From NCBI RefSeq assembly GCF_014640335.1, contig NZ_BMGT01000004.1:124001-188000 (forward strand): a stretch of 64,000 bases of DNA. The letters run 5' to 3'. The position numbers and the translations under genes were made by a program. The stretch is from Edaphobacter dinghuensis. GTDB lineage: Bacteria > Acidobacteriota > Terriglobia > Terriglobales > Acidobacteriaceae. Shown piece by piece: positions 26,911 through 35,919 of this stretch (position 1 is its first letter; each line of letters begins with the position of its first letter). The notes under the pieces are model-generated. The model searched no databases and was not told where the DNA came from. It saw only the letters and a program-made list of their open reading frames with translations.

Positions 26911-28658
26911 TACTTCTCCTCGTCCCGCGTTTGCTTGTAAGCCTTTGTGAATTCGTTACGGATTCCTTTCGCGGTGCTTGTGGTGGTATCGGCCACACGC
27001 GTGCCAACCGCCGAGAGGTTCTCACTGACAGCCTGATAGCCTTTTTGCGCGGTCTCTACTGGGTGCGAGGCTGCATGTGCCACGCTTTGAGCCGTGTCCC
27101 GCGCCGTTGCTGAGGCGTTCACAATTCTGCCGGCGAATGCGCCGGCCGCCGCACTCGCCCTCCCCACCGAGTCCCCTGGATGTTGAACCACTCCCGCTGC
27201 CGCAGTCATAACGCGGCCGCCACCACCCATTACGCCTTCCGTGGCCAGGCGTGCAACGTGGTAAGCCCCCCATGTAGAGAGCCGGTATGGGGCGATCGAC
27301 GGCTTGTTTTTCGTGTTAGCCGACCTGGAACGATCAGAGTTGGCAGGCCGACTTCCAACCGATGTGCGGCTCGCGGATCCGATGGTGGAAGCAGACGGTG
27401 CCGAGGCTGCGGTGCCTCTTACCTCTTCTCCGGGGGAACGGTCTGCAGTAGGCTTCGTGCTTCCGGCTCCTGCAGCAGAACGCATCTTTGCGGCGTGCTC
27501 TTCAGCAAGCGATTGACGAGCGGGGACGGTATTACCTGGATCAGCGGCGGTCGCAGATGCTGTCGGCTGCGTTCCGCCTGAGGGTCTACTTGTGGATGGT
27601 GCAGTTCTCTGTTGTGGTGCCGGTTGATTCGGGGCTCCGCTGGTAGCAACCTTGGAGGTCGACGATCCAGCGGCGCTGTGAGAAGTTCCCTGAGCCGGTG
27701 CTACTGCTCCACCTGGAGCGGCAGCCTTGGCACCAACGATTCCGGCAGCAACTCCTTCGCCCGCAGCGATTCCTGTGCTTAAAGCCGTCACCGCTGCCCC
27801 GACAAGTGCTGCGGCCGTTGACCCGACTTCACCTGAAATAACGCGTTTCGCGATGAAAGGAATCACCGCAATGGCAAGCGAATAGATGATGCTGGCAAGT
27901 CCTATCAGAATCGACCCTTCGAGATTCCCAAGGCCGCCAAGAAAGTTGTTCTGATTGAGCATCTGTCCCACCTGTCCCATTTGGACAGCGCTGAGCAAAG
28001 CGCCAAATCCGCCATAGAGCACAGGCCACGCATTCCAGATGAAGACGTTCTCAACGTAAGACTTCGCCAGGCGGTTTGTCGCACCGAGTGGCATCAGCGC
28101 AATGATGATGGGACCGAATATGTAGAGAATGCTTCCGTAGAGAATGTAGAAAAAACCAAAGATCGCGATCACAAACGGGTAGAGAACATATGCGACGATG
28201 ATTAGCAGTCCATCAAGGAGCCCAGCGATACCGCCGGTAACAAGGCCCCAGAGGTTCTGAAAGCCGCTCTGGTTATATTGGGTATTAAGATCGTTGGCCC
28301 AATTGCTCAGGAGATTCGAAGTGCCCGAGGCGCTATTGATCCAGTTGCCGGCATTTACAAACCCCTGGTTAATTGCAGTAAAGACCGTGTGGTAATTCAT
28401 TACGATGATGGCTGTCGCCACATACTTGATGAGATTGGTTCCCAGGCCACGCACATCCCCGCCATGCAGTGCCGACTGGTAGACCTGCCAGAGGAAACCA
28501 ATCAACAGCACAATGTAGGCAACATTCTGCATGCCGCTCGTGATGCTGGTCGAATCGATCCCCGAGACAGCCTGCGTCAGGAAACGCTCAAAGAGGCTGA
28601 GCTGAGTCGACTGAAAGAAGGCCAGCGCGGTGATCGAGGGATGGAAGAGAGATAGCAT
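26910..28658 (-). CDS. virB6: VirB6/TrbL-like polytopic membrane protein
   Basis: A 582-residue protein. Residues 1-280 contain about six to eight transmembrane helices (for example VAYIVLLIGFLWQVYQSAL and IVAYVLYPFVIAIFGFFYIL). The C-terminal half is an Ala/Ser/Pro/Thr-rich, low-complexity tail with Ala-rich helices, as in TrbL proteins. It forms the inner-membrane pore section of the channel. The 8-nt spacing from the VirB5-like gene and 1-nt overlap with virB8 show operon coupling. Confidence 0.85.
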   Translation of the reverse strand: MLSLFHPSITALAFFQSTQLSLFERFLTQAVSGIDSTSITSGMQNVAYIVLLIGFLWQVYQSALHGGDVRGLGTNLIKYVATAIIVMNYHTVFTAINQGFVNAGNWINSASGTSNLLSNWANDLNTQYNQSGFQNLWGLVTGGIAGLLDGLLIIVAYVLYPFVIAIFGFFYILYGSILYIFGPIIIALMPLGATNRLAKSYVENVFIWNAWPVLYGGFGALLSAVQMGQVGQMLNQNNFLGGLGNLEGSILIGLASIIYSLAIAVIPFIAKRVISGEVGSTAAALVGAAVTALSTGIAAGEGVAAGIVGAKAAAPGGAVAPAQGTSHSAAGSSTSKVATSGAPNQPAPQQRTAPSTSRPSGGTQPTASATAADPGNTVPARQSLAEEHAAKMRSAAGAGSTKPTADRSPGEEVRGTAASAPSASTIGSASRTSVGSRPANSDRSRSANTKNKPSIAPYRLSTWGAYHVARLATEGVMGGGGRVMTAAAGVVQHPGDSVGRASAAAGAFAGRIVNASATARDTAQSVAHAASHPVETAQKGYQAVSENLSAVGTRVADTTTSTAKGIRNEFTKAYKQTRDEEK

Positions 28659-28664
28659 GTTCGT

Positions 28665-29564
28665 CTACCTGCTGGTTAAAGCGCCATTTACAAGTCCGTT
28701 GTTATTGGTGTTGTAAGTCGCTCCCAGCTTCGCGAGCTTGCTCTGATTGGCAATGTCGATTCCGCGTGTTCGCATTAACTCCGCGAGTGCCGCTTGGGTA
28801 TACGCATTCGCACGTACTGTCCAGACGTCAGCTTCAGCCTCGAGGATGGGAGCGCTACCGGGAGCGGCGGCCGTAATCTGCTGCCCAAGTTTGTCAGCCT
28901 GAGCCAGCTCCGTGTCTGCAAGAGCATCGATTGCGATCGCTCGCTTCATCGCATCCTGTGCTTGTGCATCCGTCATATCCGTCATGTTCCGCACATTGGC
29001 GGATGCAGCATTCTGCGCCATCACCACTCCGTAGACACTCTGATACTGCGTCGATATGGATGGGACATTGCTGGTGTTGCGGGAAAGAATTAGAGATTCG
29101 AGGCTTTGAGATTGCGGCAGTGTTGCACTCGAAACTTTTACGTTAAACATGTTCGAAATCTGGCTGAATTGGCTCTCGAACTGAGTCACGGCACTCTTTG
29201 CTTGATTGATGGCGGTGATCGGATACATGACCTCCTTTTCATAGCTGCCGATAGTCTGCTGGGTTTGATTGATCGTCTTAAGCGGAGCAGCTACGTAGGT
29301 AGTCATCAACGACTCGACCTTGGAAAGTGCAGCAAGAATCGCGGCAAGATCGATTCCAAACTGGCCATGAGCAGCCTTCGGAACAAAGAGACAGGCACAG
29401 AGACAGAGGACTGTAAGCTTAAGCAGGCTTGGCGAGTACCAGTTGCGCGGCTTTTTGGCTTCCGCCACGTTCATCGAGGCTGCATCTTTGGAGGCTTGGG
29501 GAACGGCCTTCCTCCAGAACAGGGGCTTGCGGATTTTATCGGTGATGCGCTTGAGGTCTGTCAT
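28665..29564 (-). CDS. VirB5/TrbJ-like secreted protein, copy 2
   Basis: A 299-residue protein with an internal membrane signal (LLKLTVLCLCACLFVPKAAHG, residues 48-68). The mature part, starting QFGIDLAAILAAL, is almost all helical (TQQTIGSYEKEVMYPITAINQAKSAV). VirB5/TrbJ proteins are minor pilus components that contact recipient cells. It shares organisation and several sequence blocks with the next gene (TLPQSQSLESLILSR here, TLPNPQQLETILHSR there), so the pair arose by duplication. Confidence 0.75.
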   Translation of the reverse strand: MTDLKRITDKIRKPLFWRKAVPQASKDAASMNVAEAKKPRNWYSPSLLKLTVLCLCACLFVPKAAHGQFGIDLAAILAALSKVESLMTTYVAAPLKTINQTQQTIGSYEKEVMYPITAINQAKSAVTQFESQFSQISNMFNVKVSSATLPQSQSLESLILSRNTSNVPSISTQYQSVYGVVMAQNAASANVRNMTDMTDAQAQDAMKRAIAIDALADTELAQADKLGQQITAAAPGSAPILEAEADVWTVRANAYTQAALAELMRTRGIDIANQSKLAKLGATYNTNNNGLVNGALTSR

Positions 29565-29576
29565 AGCAACTCTCCG

Positions 29577-30428
29577 TTACGGCTGGGTCAGCGATCCTGA
29601 AACAGATTGGCTTAGGCTTGCGGTTGATGCGGCACGCCGCTTTGTGAGCACATTGTCATGGGCAATGCGGCCCGCTTCCTGCCGCAGTTCGGCAGCCAGC
29701 ATCTTTTGCATGTATGCCTGACAACGGAGATTCGCTACCTGTGCCTGAGCTGTAAGAAACGGGTTCGATCCGGGTGTGCTGACGGCAACCTGATTCTCCA
29801 TCTGGTTGGCCGTTGCGAGGATCACATCTTGTCCCTGGTCCGCGATCAGCGTCGTCTTGAGGTTCTGCTGCGCCAGAGCGTCATCCATGTCCATCATCAG
29901 ACGGTCCTGCGACGACGCCTGGGTTGACAGCGGTATCGTGCCGTAGTTCGTGATGTAGCTGGACTGCAAAGCCGGAATCTGTGTGCTGGTCCGGCTGTGC
30001 AGGATTGTCTCCAACTGTTGTGGATTCGGCAGTGTTGCGCTCGGGGAAGACAGGGTGAAGATCTGCGTCATATAGCTGCGGTACGTCGTGATAGAGTTCG
30101 ACACGAAACCACGCGCGGAGTTCAACATGCCCAGCGGCCAAACAATCTCCTGATGGAGTTGCTGAAGCTCTTGTGTCATCTGATTGATGGCTTTCAGTGA
30201 AGCACCCATATCGCTCTGGATCGTGCTGAATATTGCGCTGAAGATATCGCCGAACTGGGCTTGAGCTTCATGAGGGAACGCAAGGTACAGCACGAAGAAA
30301 ATGCCGCCGGCCCATAGAATCTTTCGGGCTCGCGCGAAGCGTCGCGGCTTTGATTCGCCAAGATCATTTGGATCAAGGCTCACAGGCGCCAGAATCGGAC
30401 TGAGGTTTGGATCGGTGTCGTGAATCAT
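29577..30428 (-). CDS. VirB5/TrbJ-like secreted protein, copy 1
   Basis: A 283-residue protein with a long basic N-terminus (PRRFARARKILW), a signal or membrane helix (AGGIFFVLYLAFPHEAQA), and a helical mature region (INQMTQELQQLHQEIVWPLGMLNSARGFV). It is the paralogue of the gene directly downstream. The start overlaps the virB4 stop by 4 nt. Two tandem VirB5-like proteins may give two pilus-tip variants or form a heteromer. Confidence 0.75.
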   Translation of the reverse strand: MIHDTDPNLSPILAPVSLDPNDLGESKPRRFARARKILWAGGIFFVLYLAFPHEAQAQFGDIFSAIFSTIQSDMGASLKAINQMTQELQQLHQEIVWPLGMLNSARGFVSNSITTYRSYMTQIFTLSSPSATLPNPQQLETILHSRTSTQIPALQSSYITNYGTIPLSTQASSQDRLMMDMDDALAQQNLKTTLIADQGQDVILATANQMENQVAVSTPGSNPFLTAQAQVANLRCQAYMQKMLAAELRQEAGRIAHDNVLTKRRAASTASLSQSVSGSLTQP

Positions 30429-33070
30429 TGGGTCAACGCCTCCAGTACCTCTCCTGAGCGTTCTTCCTCAAGGGGAGCAAAATCGGCCAAGCCGCGAGGG
30501 AATTTCCGAGCAAGTGCTTCATAGGCGGACAACAGGGGCATGTCCTCGTGCCGCCTCAACCACCACTTGCGGTAGGTACGCTCACGCGGGTAGGTCGTCG
30601 TAATCCAATAATCGACTGGAGTGGGAACGATGCGGATGACATGGGTCGATTCGGCCTGCTCGCCAATTGAGATCAGGAACTCGGCACTATGCCCTTTGCG
30701 GGGATGGGCAAAAGCCCTGATCTGGTTGATGGCGGTTTCATTTAGATTCAAATGCTCACGGTGCGCGCTCATGTCACCGCGCTGTTTGCCAATAATCTTG
30801 GTGCTTGCGTTCTTGATGATGCCGATCCCGTGAGGATTGGGTTTCTGGTGAGTGCCGACGAACTGTTCAGGGATCTGGCCAATAGCCCAGACACTCGCAT
30901 AACGTTTGCGGGCAGTGAGAAAATCGCGTTCAACCTGTTGGGCCAGTAATGGGGTGTCGAGGATGATCTTGCACTCGTCCATCATGCTGATGCTTGGCCG
31001 GCCAGTTTTGCCTGATGTCCGGTGGATCGCTGCGTGGGCGATCTGTAGACTCATCGCCCCTTCGAGCCGCGGATCCGCTTTGAGTTTTTCTATGTTGAAG
31101 TACAGCCAGGTGGTGTCGAGCGGGACGGTCGTTGGCCGGTCAAAGAGGCGTGCGTATGGGCCTTCATCCACCCACACCCTCAACTTGGTCGCCGCGAGCC
31201 GGGCCATTTCGTTGATCTTCTGATTGCGATCGCGATCCTGCCAGTGGGCCAGTTCCGCGACGAAGTCTCCAAATAAAGGAATTGGGTTCGAAGCCTTTGC
31301 GCTGCAGCGCTTGTATGTGGAGGAGATGGCATCGAGAAGAATGCTGTCGAGAAGATCGATGTCGAGATCAGGCGGCGTATTTTCGCCTAGCATGTGTCGG
31401 CTCAGATTCTTCAGGTAGGCGAGCTGATCATTCGAAGGCGACATCTCGCCGTTGGGAAGGTCCCATGGATTGATCGTGGCGTCGCTGTCTAGAGAGACCT
31501 CAATCATCCTGCTCCCCATCAACTCGATGAGTGGGCGATAGGAATCGCCACTCTCGATAATCGAGATCAGGGCCCCGCTGCGTGCTGCCATGAGGAGAAG
31601 CTGTTGGGCTAAAAGGGTCTTTCCACCGCCCGTAGTTGCCATGAGGACGCCGTTCGCATCTGGCAGTTCAGGATCGAACATCGAATACGGGATCAGTTGC
31701 CGATAAGGAGTCTCAAACAGAATGAGTGGACTCCTGCGCGTGCCGCGCCAAGGCATCTCTAGGGGAACAAGATCGGCGGCGTTCGGCGTAAGCACATCCT
31801 GATCACGCTTGTCCGCCTCGGCCATGCCGGGGAGTGTTCCCAGGAAGATTCTCCGTTTGGCGAGGGTCTCAAGTTGGGCTTTCGCTCCGTTCATCTGAGT
31901 GAATGCTGTTAGCGTTTCTTCGACACGGTTGTTTAACTCACGTTCGCAGAGTTCACGATCCGCAGAAGTGATTTCCTGACGAGAGGTACGAACAACAACA
32001 GCAACCGAAACGGAGGCAGTCTTTAACGAGCTCGAAATGAGGTCACGCTGTACTTGAAGAAGTTGCGCCTGAGAAACCTCGGCCTCGGCATTGAATTTGA
32101 AATTGCCCTCCGCATCTTTTTGCGCGGCAACCATCTTCTGCATCCGCTTTTTGTATGCCTTGAGCACCTTCACCTGATTCGGAATGACAACCTGTCCGGT
32201 TGCGACAACGGGAAACCCCAGCGTAGATAATCGTTGCAGCATTCCGGGCAGCGTCGCGTCTGGAAGCTCTTTGAGGGTAAGAATCGAGTAGAGGTAGCCG
32301 TCAACATTCAGGTAGGTATCCGTTTCGCGCCGAATGCTGGCTTCCGATGCCTGTTCACGGGCGCTCCGATAGCGCAGCCAGTCTTCCGCCTGGATATACG
32401 GCCGCGAATCCCGCCTGCTCGGGTTTTGGGCATGCTTCACTTCATCGAACAGCTCCTGCCGTGTGAGCCTACGAGGACCAAGGCCTGACGCCTCCATCCC
32501 GCTTTCCACGCCTCGCAAAAGTGATTCGAATTCGGCAACGTAGGTTTCGTGCTCGTGACGGGTTCGTTGAATTGCCTTCTTCTGACTCAGAGTGAAGCTA
32601 GAAGACTCACGCTTCTGCGTTGGGTGATAGAGCTTGGCATGAACCTTGGGATCCCATATGACGTAGACGTGAAGTCGGTTATCGAAATAGAATCCGCTCT
32701 TCTCCTTCTCGCTCCACATTGAGAGACGATATTCATCGAGCGCACTGACTATCGTGTGGTCGGAGCGGTGCTGCTCGGCGTAGCGCTCGAGCAAGTTCCC
32801 TAAATGCTCAGAGATTTCGTAACGAAATTGCAGACGCATACTGACGTCGGGAAGACTACGGAATAGCGCTTCGATCCGTTCTTTGGCCTCATTCCGCTCC
32901 ATATCAGTCGCAAAGTAGGAGAGGATACCGCGCAACTCATAGCCGGCAACAAATGCGCCGTTCGTACGGACCATAATGTTGTCGCGCCGAGGAAGGTCGC
33001 GAAGTGGCAGCAGCTCACATACGGCTGGAACTTTCTGTCTCTTTTCGTACTCTGCATAGGTCATTGGCAT
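30425..33070 (-). CDS. virB4: VirB4/TrbE secretion ATPase
   Basis: An 881-residue protein. The N-terminal region (LRDLPRRDNIMVRTNGAFVAGYELRG) is the VirB4/CagE N domain. Walker A is TTGGGKTLL near residue 480, and a conserved Walker B/helix block includes SISMMDECKIIL. VirB4 is the universal ATPase that energises pilus assembly and substrate transfer. The length is in the normal range. It overlaps the small gene upstream by 10 nt. All catalytic motifs appear intact, arguing that the secretion system is functional. Confidence 0.92.
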   Translation of the reverse strand: MPMTYAEYEKRQKVPAVCELLPLRDLPRRDNIMVRTNGAFVAGYELRGILSYFATDMERNEAKERIEALFRSLPDVSMRLQFRYEISEHLGNLLERYAEQHRSDHTIVSALDEYRLSMWSEKEKSGFYFDNRLHVYVIWDPKVHAKLYHPTQKRESSSFTLSQKKAIQRTRHEHETYVAEFESLLRGVESGMEASGLGPRRLTRQELFDEVKHAQNPSRRDSRPYIQAEDWLRYRSAREQASEASIRRETDTYLNVDGYLYSILTLKELPDATLPGMLQRLSTLGFPVVATGQVVIPNQVKVLKAYKKRMQKMVAAQKDAEGNFKFNAEAEVSQAQLLQVQRDLISSSLKTASVSVAVVVRTSRQEITSADRELCERELNNRVEETLTAFTQMNGAKAQLETLAKRRIFLGTLPGMAEADKRDQDVLTPNAADLVPLEMPWRGTRRSPLILFETPYRQLIPYSMFDPELPDANGVLMATTGGGKTLLAQQLLLMAARSGALISIIESGDSYRPLIELMGSRMIEVSLDSDATINPWDLPNGEMSPSNDQLAYLKNLSRHMLGENTPPDLDIDLLDSILLDAISSTYKRCSAKASNPIPLFGDFVAELAHWQDRDRNQKINEMARLAATKLRVWVDEGPYARLFDRPTTVPLDTTWLYFNIEKLKADPRLEGAMSLQIAHAAIHRTSGKTGRPSISMMDECKIILDTPLLAQQVERDFLTARKRYASVWAIGQIPEQFVGTHQKPNPHGIGIIKNASTKIIGKQRGDMSAHREHLNLNETAINQIRAFAHPRKGHSAEFLISIGEQAESTHVIRIVPTPVDYWITTTYPRERTYRKWWLRRHEDMPLLSAYEALARKFPRGLADFAPLEEERSGEVLEALTQ

Positions 33071-33255
33071 GGCTGGAGGCCTTTCTCGTCTGAATCAATC
33101 GAAGCCATTCCGCTTTTGGCGACTGCAGTGAGCGGTGCTATACCGTCATGGAATTTCGAAGCGAAGAGAATACTCGCGAATACTGCCTGAGCCGCAGCTT
33201 GGTCCATTCGAAGGGTGAGTGTGCCGTCTCGATATGTCTGCAAGGTCGCTTGCAT
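33061..33255 (-). CDS. Small protein between virB3 and virB4
   Basis: A 64-residue protein, MQATLQTYRDGTLTLRMDQA onwards, with no membrane segment. It overlaps the start of virB4 by 10 nt and begins 5 nt after virB3, so it is part of the operon. No known VirB counterpart; function unknown. Confidence 0.55.
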   Translation of the reverse strand: MQATLQTYRDGTLTLRMDQAAAQAVFASILFASKFHDGIAPLTAVAKSGMASIDSDEKGLQPCQ

Positions 33256-33260
33256 CGTAG

Positions 33261-33605
33261 CTAGTTCTCCTCATCGCGGATGTAAGGCTGCATCAACTCT
33301 GAATCTCGTTCAACTGCGCTCCACGCCTTCGGAGAGAAGAACGATGCCAGGAGGTCTCTCAGGTAACCGCGAGGTCGCCCGTATTTGAAGGCAATGAGAA
33401 ACGGCACGATTAATACGGGAACTCCAAACTCCATGAAAAGGTTGAGTGGAATGCCGAAGACGTGTGCCGTCTTGCTCACGAACTGCGCTAACAGGTTCAT
33501 GATTGCTGCCAGCGCAAGGACAAGAATCAGATCTTCGAATTCCAGCCCAAGGAATTGCACTTTCGTATGCAGGTTGCGGTGTACCGGGGTGATATCGAGA
33601 CTCAT
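33261..33605 (-). CDS. virB3: VirB3/TrbD-like membrane protein
   Basis: A 114-residue protein started at MSLDITPVHRNLHTKVQFLG (GAAGGAG 5 nt upstream). Two transmembrane helices are visible (FEDLILVLALAAIMNLLAQFV and LFMEFGVPVLIVPFLIAFKY), followed by GRPRGYLRDLLASFFSP, the basic tail typical of VirB3. It is encoded immediately before virB4 as in most type IV systems and anchors VirB4 to the membrane. Confidence 0.8.
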   Translation of the reverse strand: MSLDITPVHRNLHTKVQFLGLEFEDLILVLALAAIMNLLAQFVSKTAHVFGIPLNLFMEFGVPVLIVPFLIAFKYGRPRGYLRDLLASFFSPKAWSAVERDSELMQPYIRDEEN

Positions 33606-33615
33606 AGAAACTCCT

Positions 33616-34065
33616 TCAGATTCCGTGCGCTTGTGTGACCATGGCTTCTGCAAAGCGGACGATCCCGGAGATCATCAAAGCGCCCATAGCTGCTATGAAC
33701 TTCCGGATCCAGGTGGATCCGGGATAGATTTCAGACAAAACACCGCCCATAGAAAGGACCATCGCTGCTAGCTGGGTGAGCGCAAAGACGGGGAGGATCA
33801 CGTTCGCCGTCCAGTTAACCAGCGACATGACAGCCGTCCAGTAAGCGTCCGCACTTGTCGGTCCGGCATTCTGCACGAAGCCCTCAAGTGCGCGCAGCAT
33901 TCCTGAGACCATCAGCGAACCGAAGCCGCTGTAGAGCATGTGCTCAAATGGCGCGCTCTTGCTATAGCGATAAACCGCGACGGAGAAAAACAGGCCGGCG
34001 AGTGTGGGCATCATCACGTTACCGAGCCACGAGGCTAAATGCACGATAGCGGTGTCGAAATTCAT
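33616..34065 (-). CDS. VirB2/TrbC-type membrane protein, third in series
   Basis: A 149-residue protein started at MNFDTAIVHLASWLG (34065, GAGG upstream). Four hydrophobic segments include NVMMPTLAGLFFSVAVYRY and NVILPVFALTQLAAMVLS. The closing block GALMISGIVRFAEAMVTQAHGI is nearly the same as GLMVISGLGRMAEGFITQAQGIQ in the pilin-like gene at 34745, which shows common ancestry. It is probably a diverged pilin-like or inner-membrane channel subunit. Confidence 0.65.
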   Translation of the reverse strand: MNFDTAIVHLASWLGNVMMPTLAGLFFSVAVYRYSKSAPFEHMLYSGFGSLMVSGMLRALEGFVQNAGPTSADAYWTAVMSLVNWTANVILPVFALTQLAAMVLSMGGVLSEIYPGSTWIRKFIAAMGALMISGIVRFAEAMVTQAHGI

Positions 34066-34072
34066 AAGCGCC

Positions 34073-34735
34073 TCATGCCGCCATCGCCTGCACCAGCTTG
34101 AGCAGGCCAGAAACGCTGAGAAACGCAATTGCGGAAAAGATCATGCGTCCCCACGGACGGTGGCGGACGTGATTGATCACCGCGCCGACACAGGCGAGTC
34201 CGGCCGCCGCCGGCAGAACTCGTCCAGCGATGTAGTTCCAAAGGGAGGAGAGCATGTCGGTGAAGGCGTATTGATCTCCGGAGTTCCAGCCCTGGAAGAG
34301 CTGCATCGTTGCCGAAATACAAAGCAGGAAAAGCGCGGCGATGATCGAGCCCAGCGGGTTCTGGCCCTCAGCGCCATCGAGCGTCGCTTTCAACACGAAA
34401 TAAGCAGCGACAACGGGGACGAGGCGGGCAACGATGACGTCGCTTACGAAGTTCTTAAAGATCGATTCCATGCTGGCAAGCCAGCTCGTTCCTACTGAAC
34501 CGCTGGCCTGAGGAACCGTGATGCCTTGTGCCGCAATCCAGGCGAGCAACTGGGGAAGTGTGAGCAGCACCACGGTCCAAAGAATCCATTTGCCTGCTCG
34601 CCCACCGATCTGGAAGTTCGTGCCCCCTTCGTGACGCAAGCTGACTCCGGCCGCGGCGAGCGTGCAGAACGCAGCCGGCACGGCCAGATCAAAAAGCAGC
34701 TGAAGAAGGTCGAGAAGGAATTGCGGCACAGGCAT
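34073..34735 (-). CDS. Polytopic membrane protein of transfer operon
   Basis: A 220-residue protein with about five hydrophobic helices (LLDLLQLLFDLAVPAAFCTLAAAGV, WILWTVVLLTLPQLLAWIA, LVPVVAAYFVL, IIAALFLLCISATMQLF). Its last 65 residues (YIAGRVLPAAAGLACVGAVINHV...FLSVSGLLKLVQAM) resemble the flanking pilin-like genes. It appears to be a pilin-like domain fused to an extra membrane domain. Position between the two VirB2-like genes supports a pilus or pore role. Confidence 0.6.
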   Translation of the reverse strand: MPVPQFLLDLLQLLFDLAVPAAFCTLAAAGVSLRHEGGTNFQIGGRAGKWILWTVVLLTLPQLLAWIAAQGITVPQASGSVGTSWLASMESIFKNFVSDVIVARLVPVVAAYFVLKATLDGAEGQNPLGSIIAALFLLCISATMQLFQGWNSGDQYAFTDMLSSLWNYIAGRVLPAAAGLACVGAVINHVRHRPWGRMIFSAIAFLSVSGLLKLVQAMAA

Positions 34736-34744
34736 CGTTGGGCC

Positions 34745-35179
34745 TCACTGAATGCCTTGCGCTTGTGTAATGAAGCCCTCGGCCATGCGACCGAGGCCGG
34801 AGATGACCATCAGACCAACGCCGGTGACGCCCCATCCGAGATAGCCGCGACCGCTGCGGAAGTGCCAAGCCGCGACGCCGAGGCAAGCAACGGCGATTAC
34901 CGGGGCAATTACATTGCAGCCCCAATTGACCACATTGAGCACGGTTCCCTCGACGGTCGTCGCTTGTTGCCCCTGGACGGCCTGTCCGAACTGTGGGGAT
35001 GTGCCGAGGTTCTGAGCCATCGCGGACAATGGCGCAATGAAGAAAGCAAGGAGGATCGAGACGAGCATGAGCTTGAGCGCCATGCGACGCCAATCGAGTT
35101 CCTCGGGCCGATGAATAACGGAGGGGAATGTCTCGTCGGACCCACTTGAGCCGCGCGAGACAACGGATGCGATTGTCAT
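34745..35179 (-). CDS. virB2: VirB2/TrbC-like pilin
   Basis: A 144-residue protein started at MTIASVVSRGSSG (35179, AGGAG upstream). A long leader ends in LVSILLAFFIAPLSAMAQN. The mature part has two hydrophobic helices separated by a short loop (NVVNWGCNVIAPVIAVACLGVAAWHF, GWGVTGVGLMVISGLGRMA), the standard conjugative pilin pattern. It is the first gene of the main secretion operon and has the shared ICE promoter upstream. Confidence 0.75.
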   Translation of the reverse strand: MTIASVVSRGSSGSDETFPSVIHRPEELDWRRMALKLMLVSILLAFFIAPLSAMAQNLGTSPQFGQAVQGQQATTVEGTVLNVVNWGCNVIAPVIAVACLGVAAWHFRSGRGYLGWGVTGVGLMVISGLGRMAEGFITQAQGIQ

Positions 35180-35226
35180 ACGGTTTCTCCTGGACTCGGC
35201 TGCTCGTGGCATCCGTGTCGAAAGAG

Positions 35227-35256
35227 AAAGTGAGTCCAATCGCAAACTCGGTCAAA
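35227..35256 (-). promoter_or_regulatory. Shared ICE promoter, copy 2 (secretion operon)
   Basis: Minus-strand TTGACC (35250-35255), 17-bp spacer beginning GAGTTTGCGA, then CACTTT (35227-35232). It is 48 nt before the virB2 start. The -10 is weak, which fits a promoter needing activation. Confidence 0.6.
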
Positions 35257-35870
35257 AATGCAGTAGAGGCATGGGAGCGGCTGAGAATGAGGAGTGTTAT
35301 GTCTAATCGGTGATTCAACTTCTATTGAAGCGGCGTCTGTATCGGGTTCAGGCTCGACAAGCTAGAATGGGCTCCAGAGAAACGTTCCACTGCTTCTTCA
35401 GGATGCTCGTCATCATCTTTATGTGCCTCCACGAGAAGCATTTGACGGCTGTTCTAGGCAACGATAGGACCTGTCGGGTGCCCCTAAAAACCGAAGCGAA
35501 TGTTGATGCATCCGGATCCGGTTTTGCTCTTCTGGGCAAAACGACATGTGTGCCGAAGTTATTCGCTGTCGGAATCGGTAGAAATGGATCGCGAATGATT
35601 GCTCTCTGATTTGGGACATCAGTGTCTGAGTTCTCACCTCCTGAAGGGATGAGGCGTTCGGGCAGTCTATAAGGCGAAGCGTGCAGTGGTAATTTGGGAA
35701 CGGCTTTGACTCATTCCGCGTAATGCAATTTGCGTGTGATTGCGAGACGCTGCTTGGCAGACCTGAAGTGGAATAAGTTTGAGGGGAGGACTACAATCGC
35801 CTCTTGCGAATGCCCGTGGCTGGGGAAGCGCGTAGCGTGTCTGTCATGCCCCTCTGGAGTGAGCAGCAAC
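35257..35870. other. Gene-free region between virB2 and virB10 operons
   Basis: About 610 nt with no open frame that has both a ribosome site and sensible protein composition. It contains the palindrome CCGGATCCGG near 35511-35520 and a possible minor promoter, TTTGACTCATTCC near 35706. It separates the two secretion operons and is bounded by a terminator on the virB10 side. A regulatory RNA or an origin of transfer cannot be excluded. Confidence 0.35.
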
Positions 35871-35874
35871 AAGA

Positions 35875-35899
35875 AAGCCCTGGCACGCGGCCAGGGCTT
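35875..35899 (-). terminator. Rho-independent terminator after virB10
   Basis: Perfect 9-bp stem AAGCCCTGG/CCAGGGCTT with a 7-nt loop. On the minus strand it is followed by TCTTGTTG, 20 nt past the virB10 stop. It closes the MoxR-VirB1-VirB9-VirB10 operon. Confidence 0.8.
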
Positions 35900-35919
35900 G
35901 TTAGTCAGAAGGTGGTGAA

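Noticed and set aside
35310..35609. 99-residue plus-strand open frame in the gene-free region
   Set aside because: No ribosome site, and Arg/Cys-rich, out-of-character composition.
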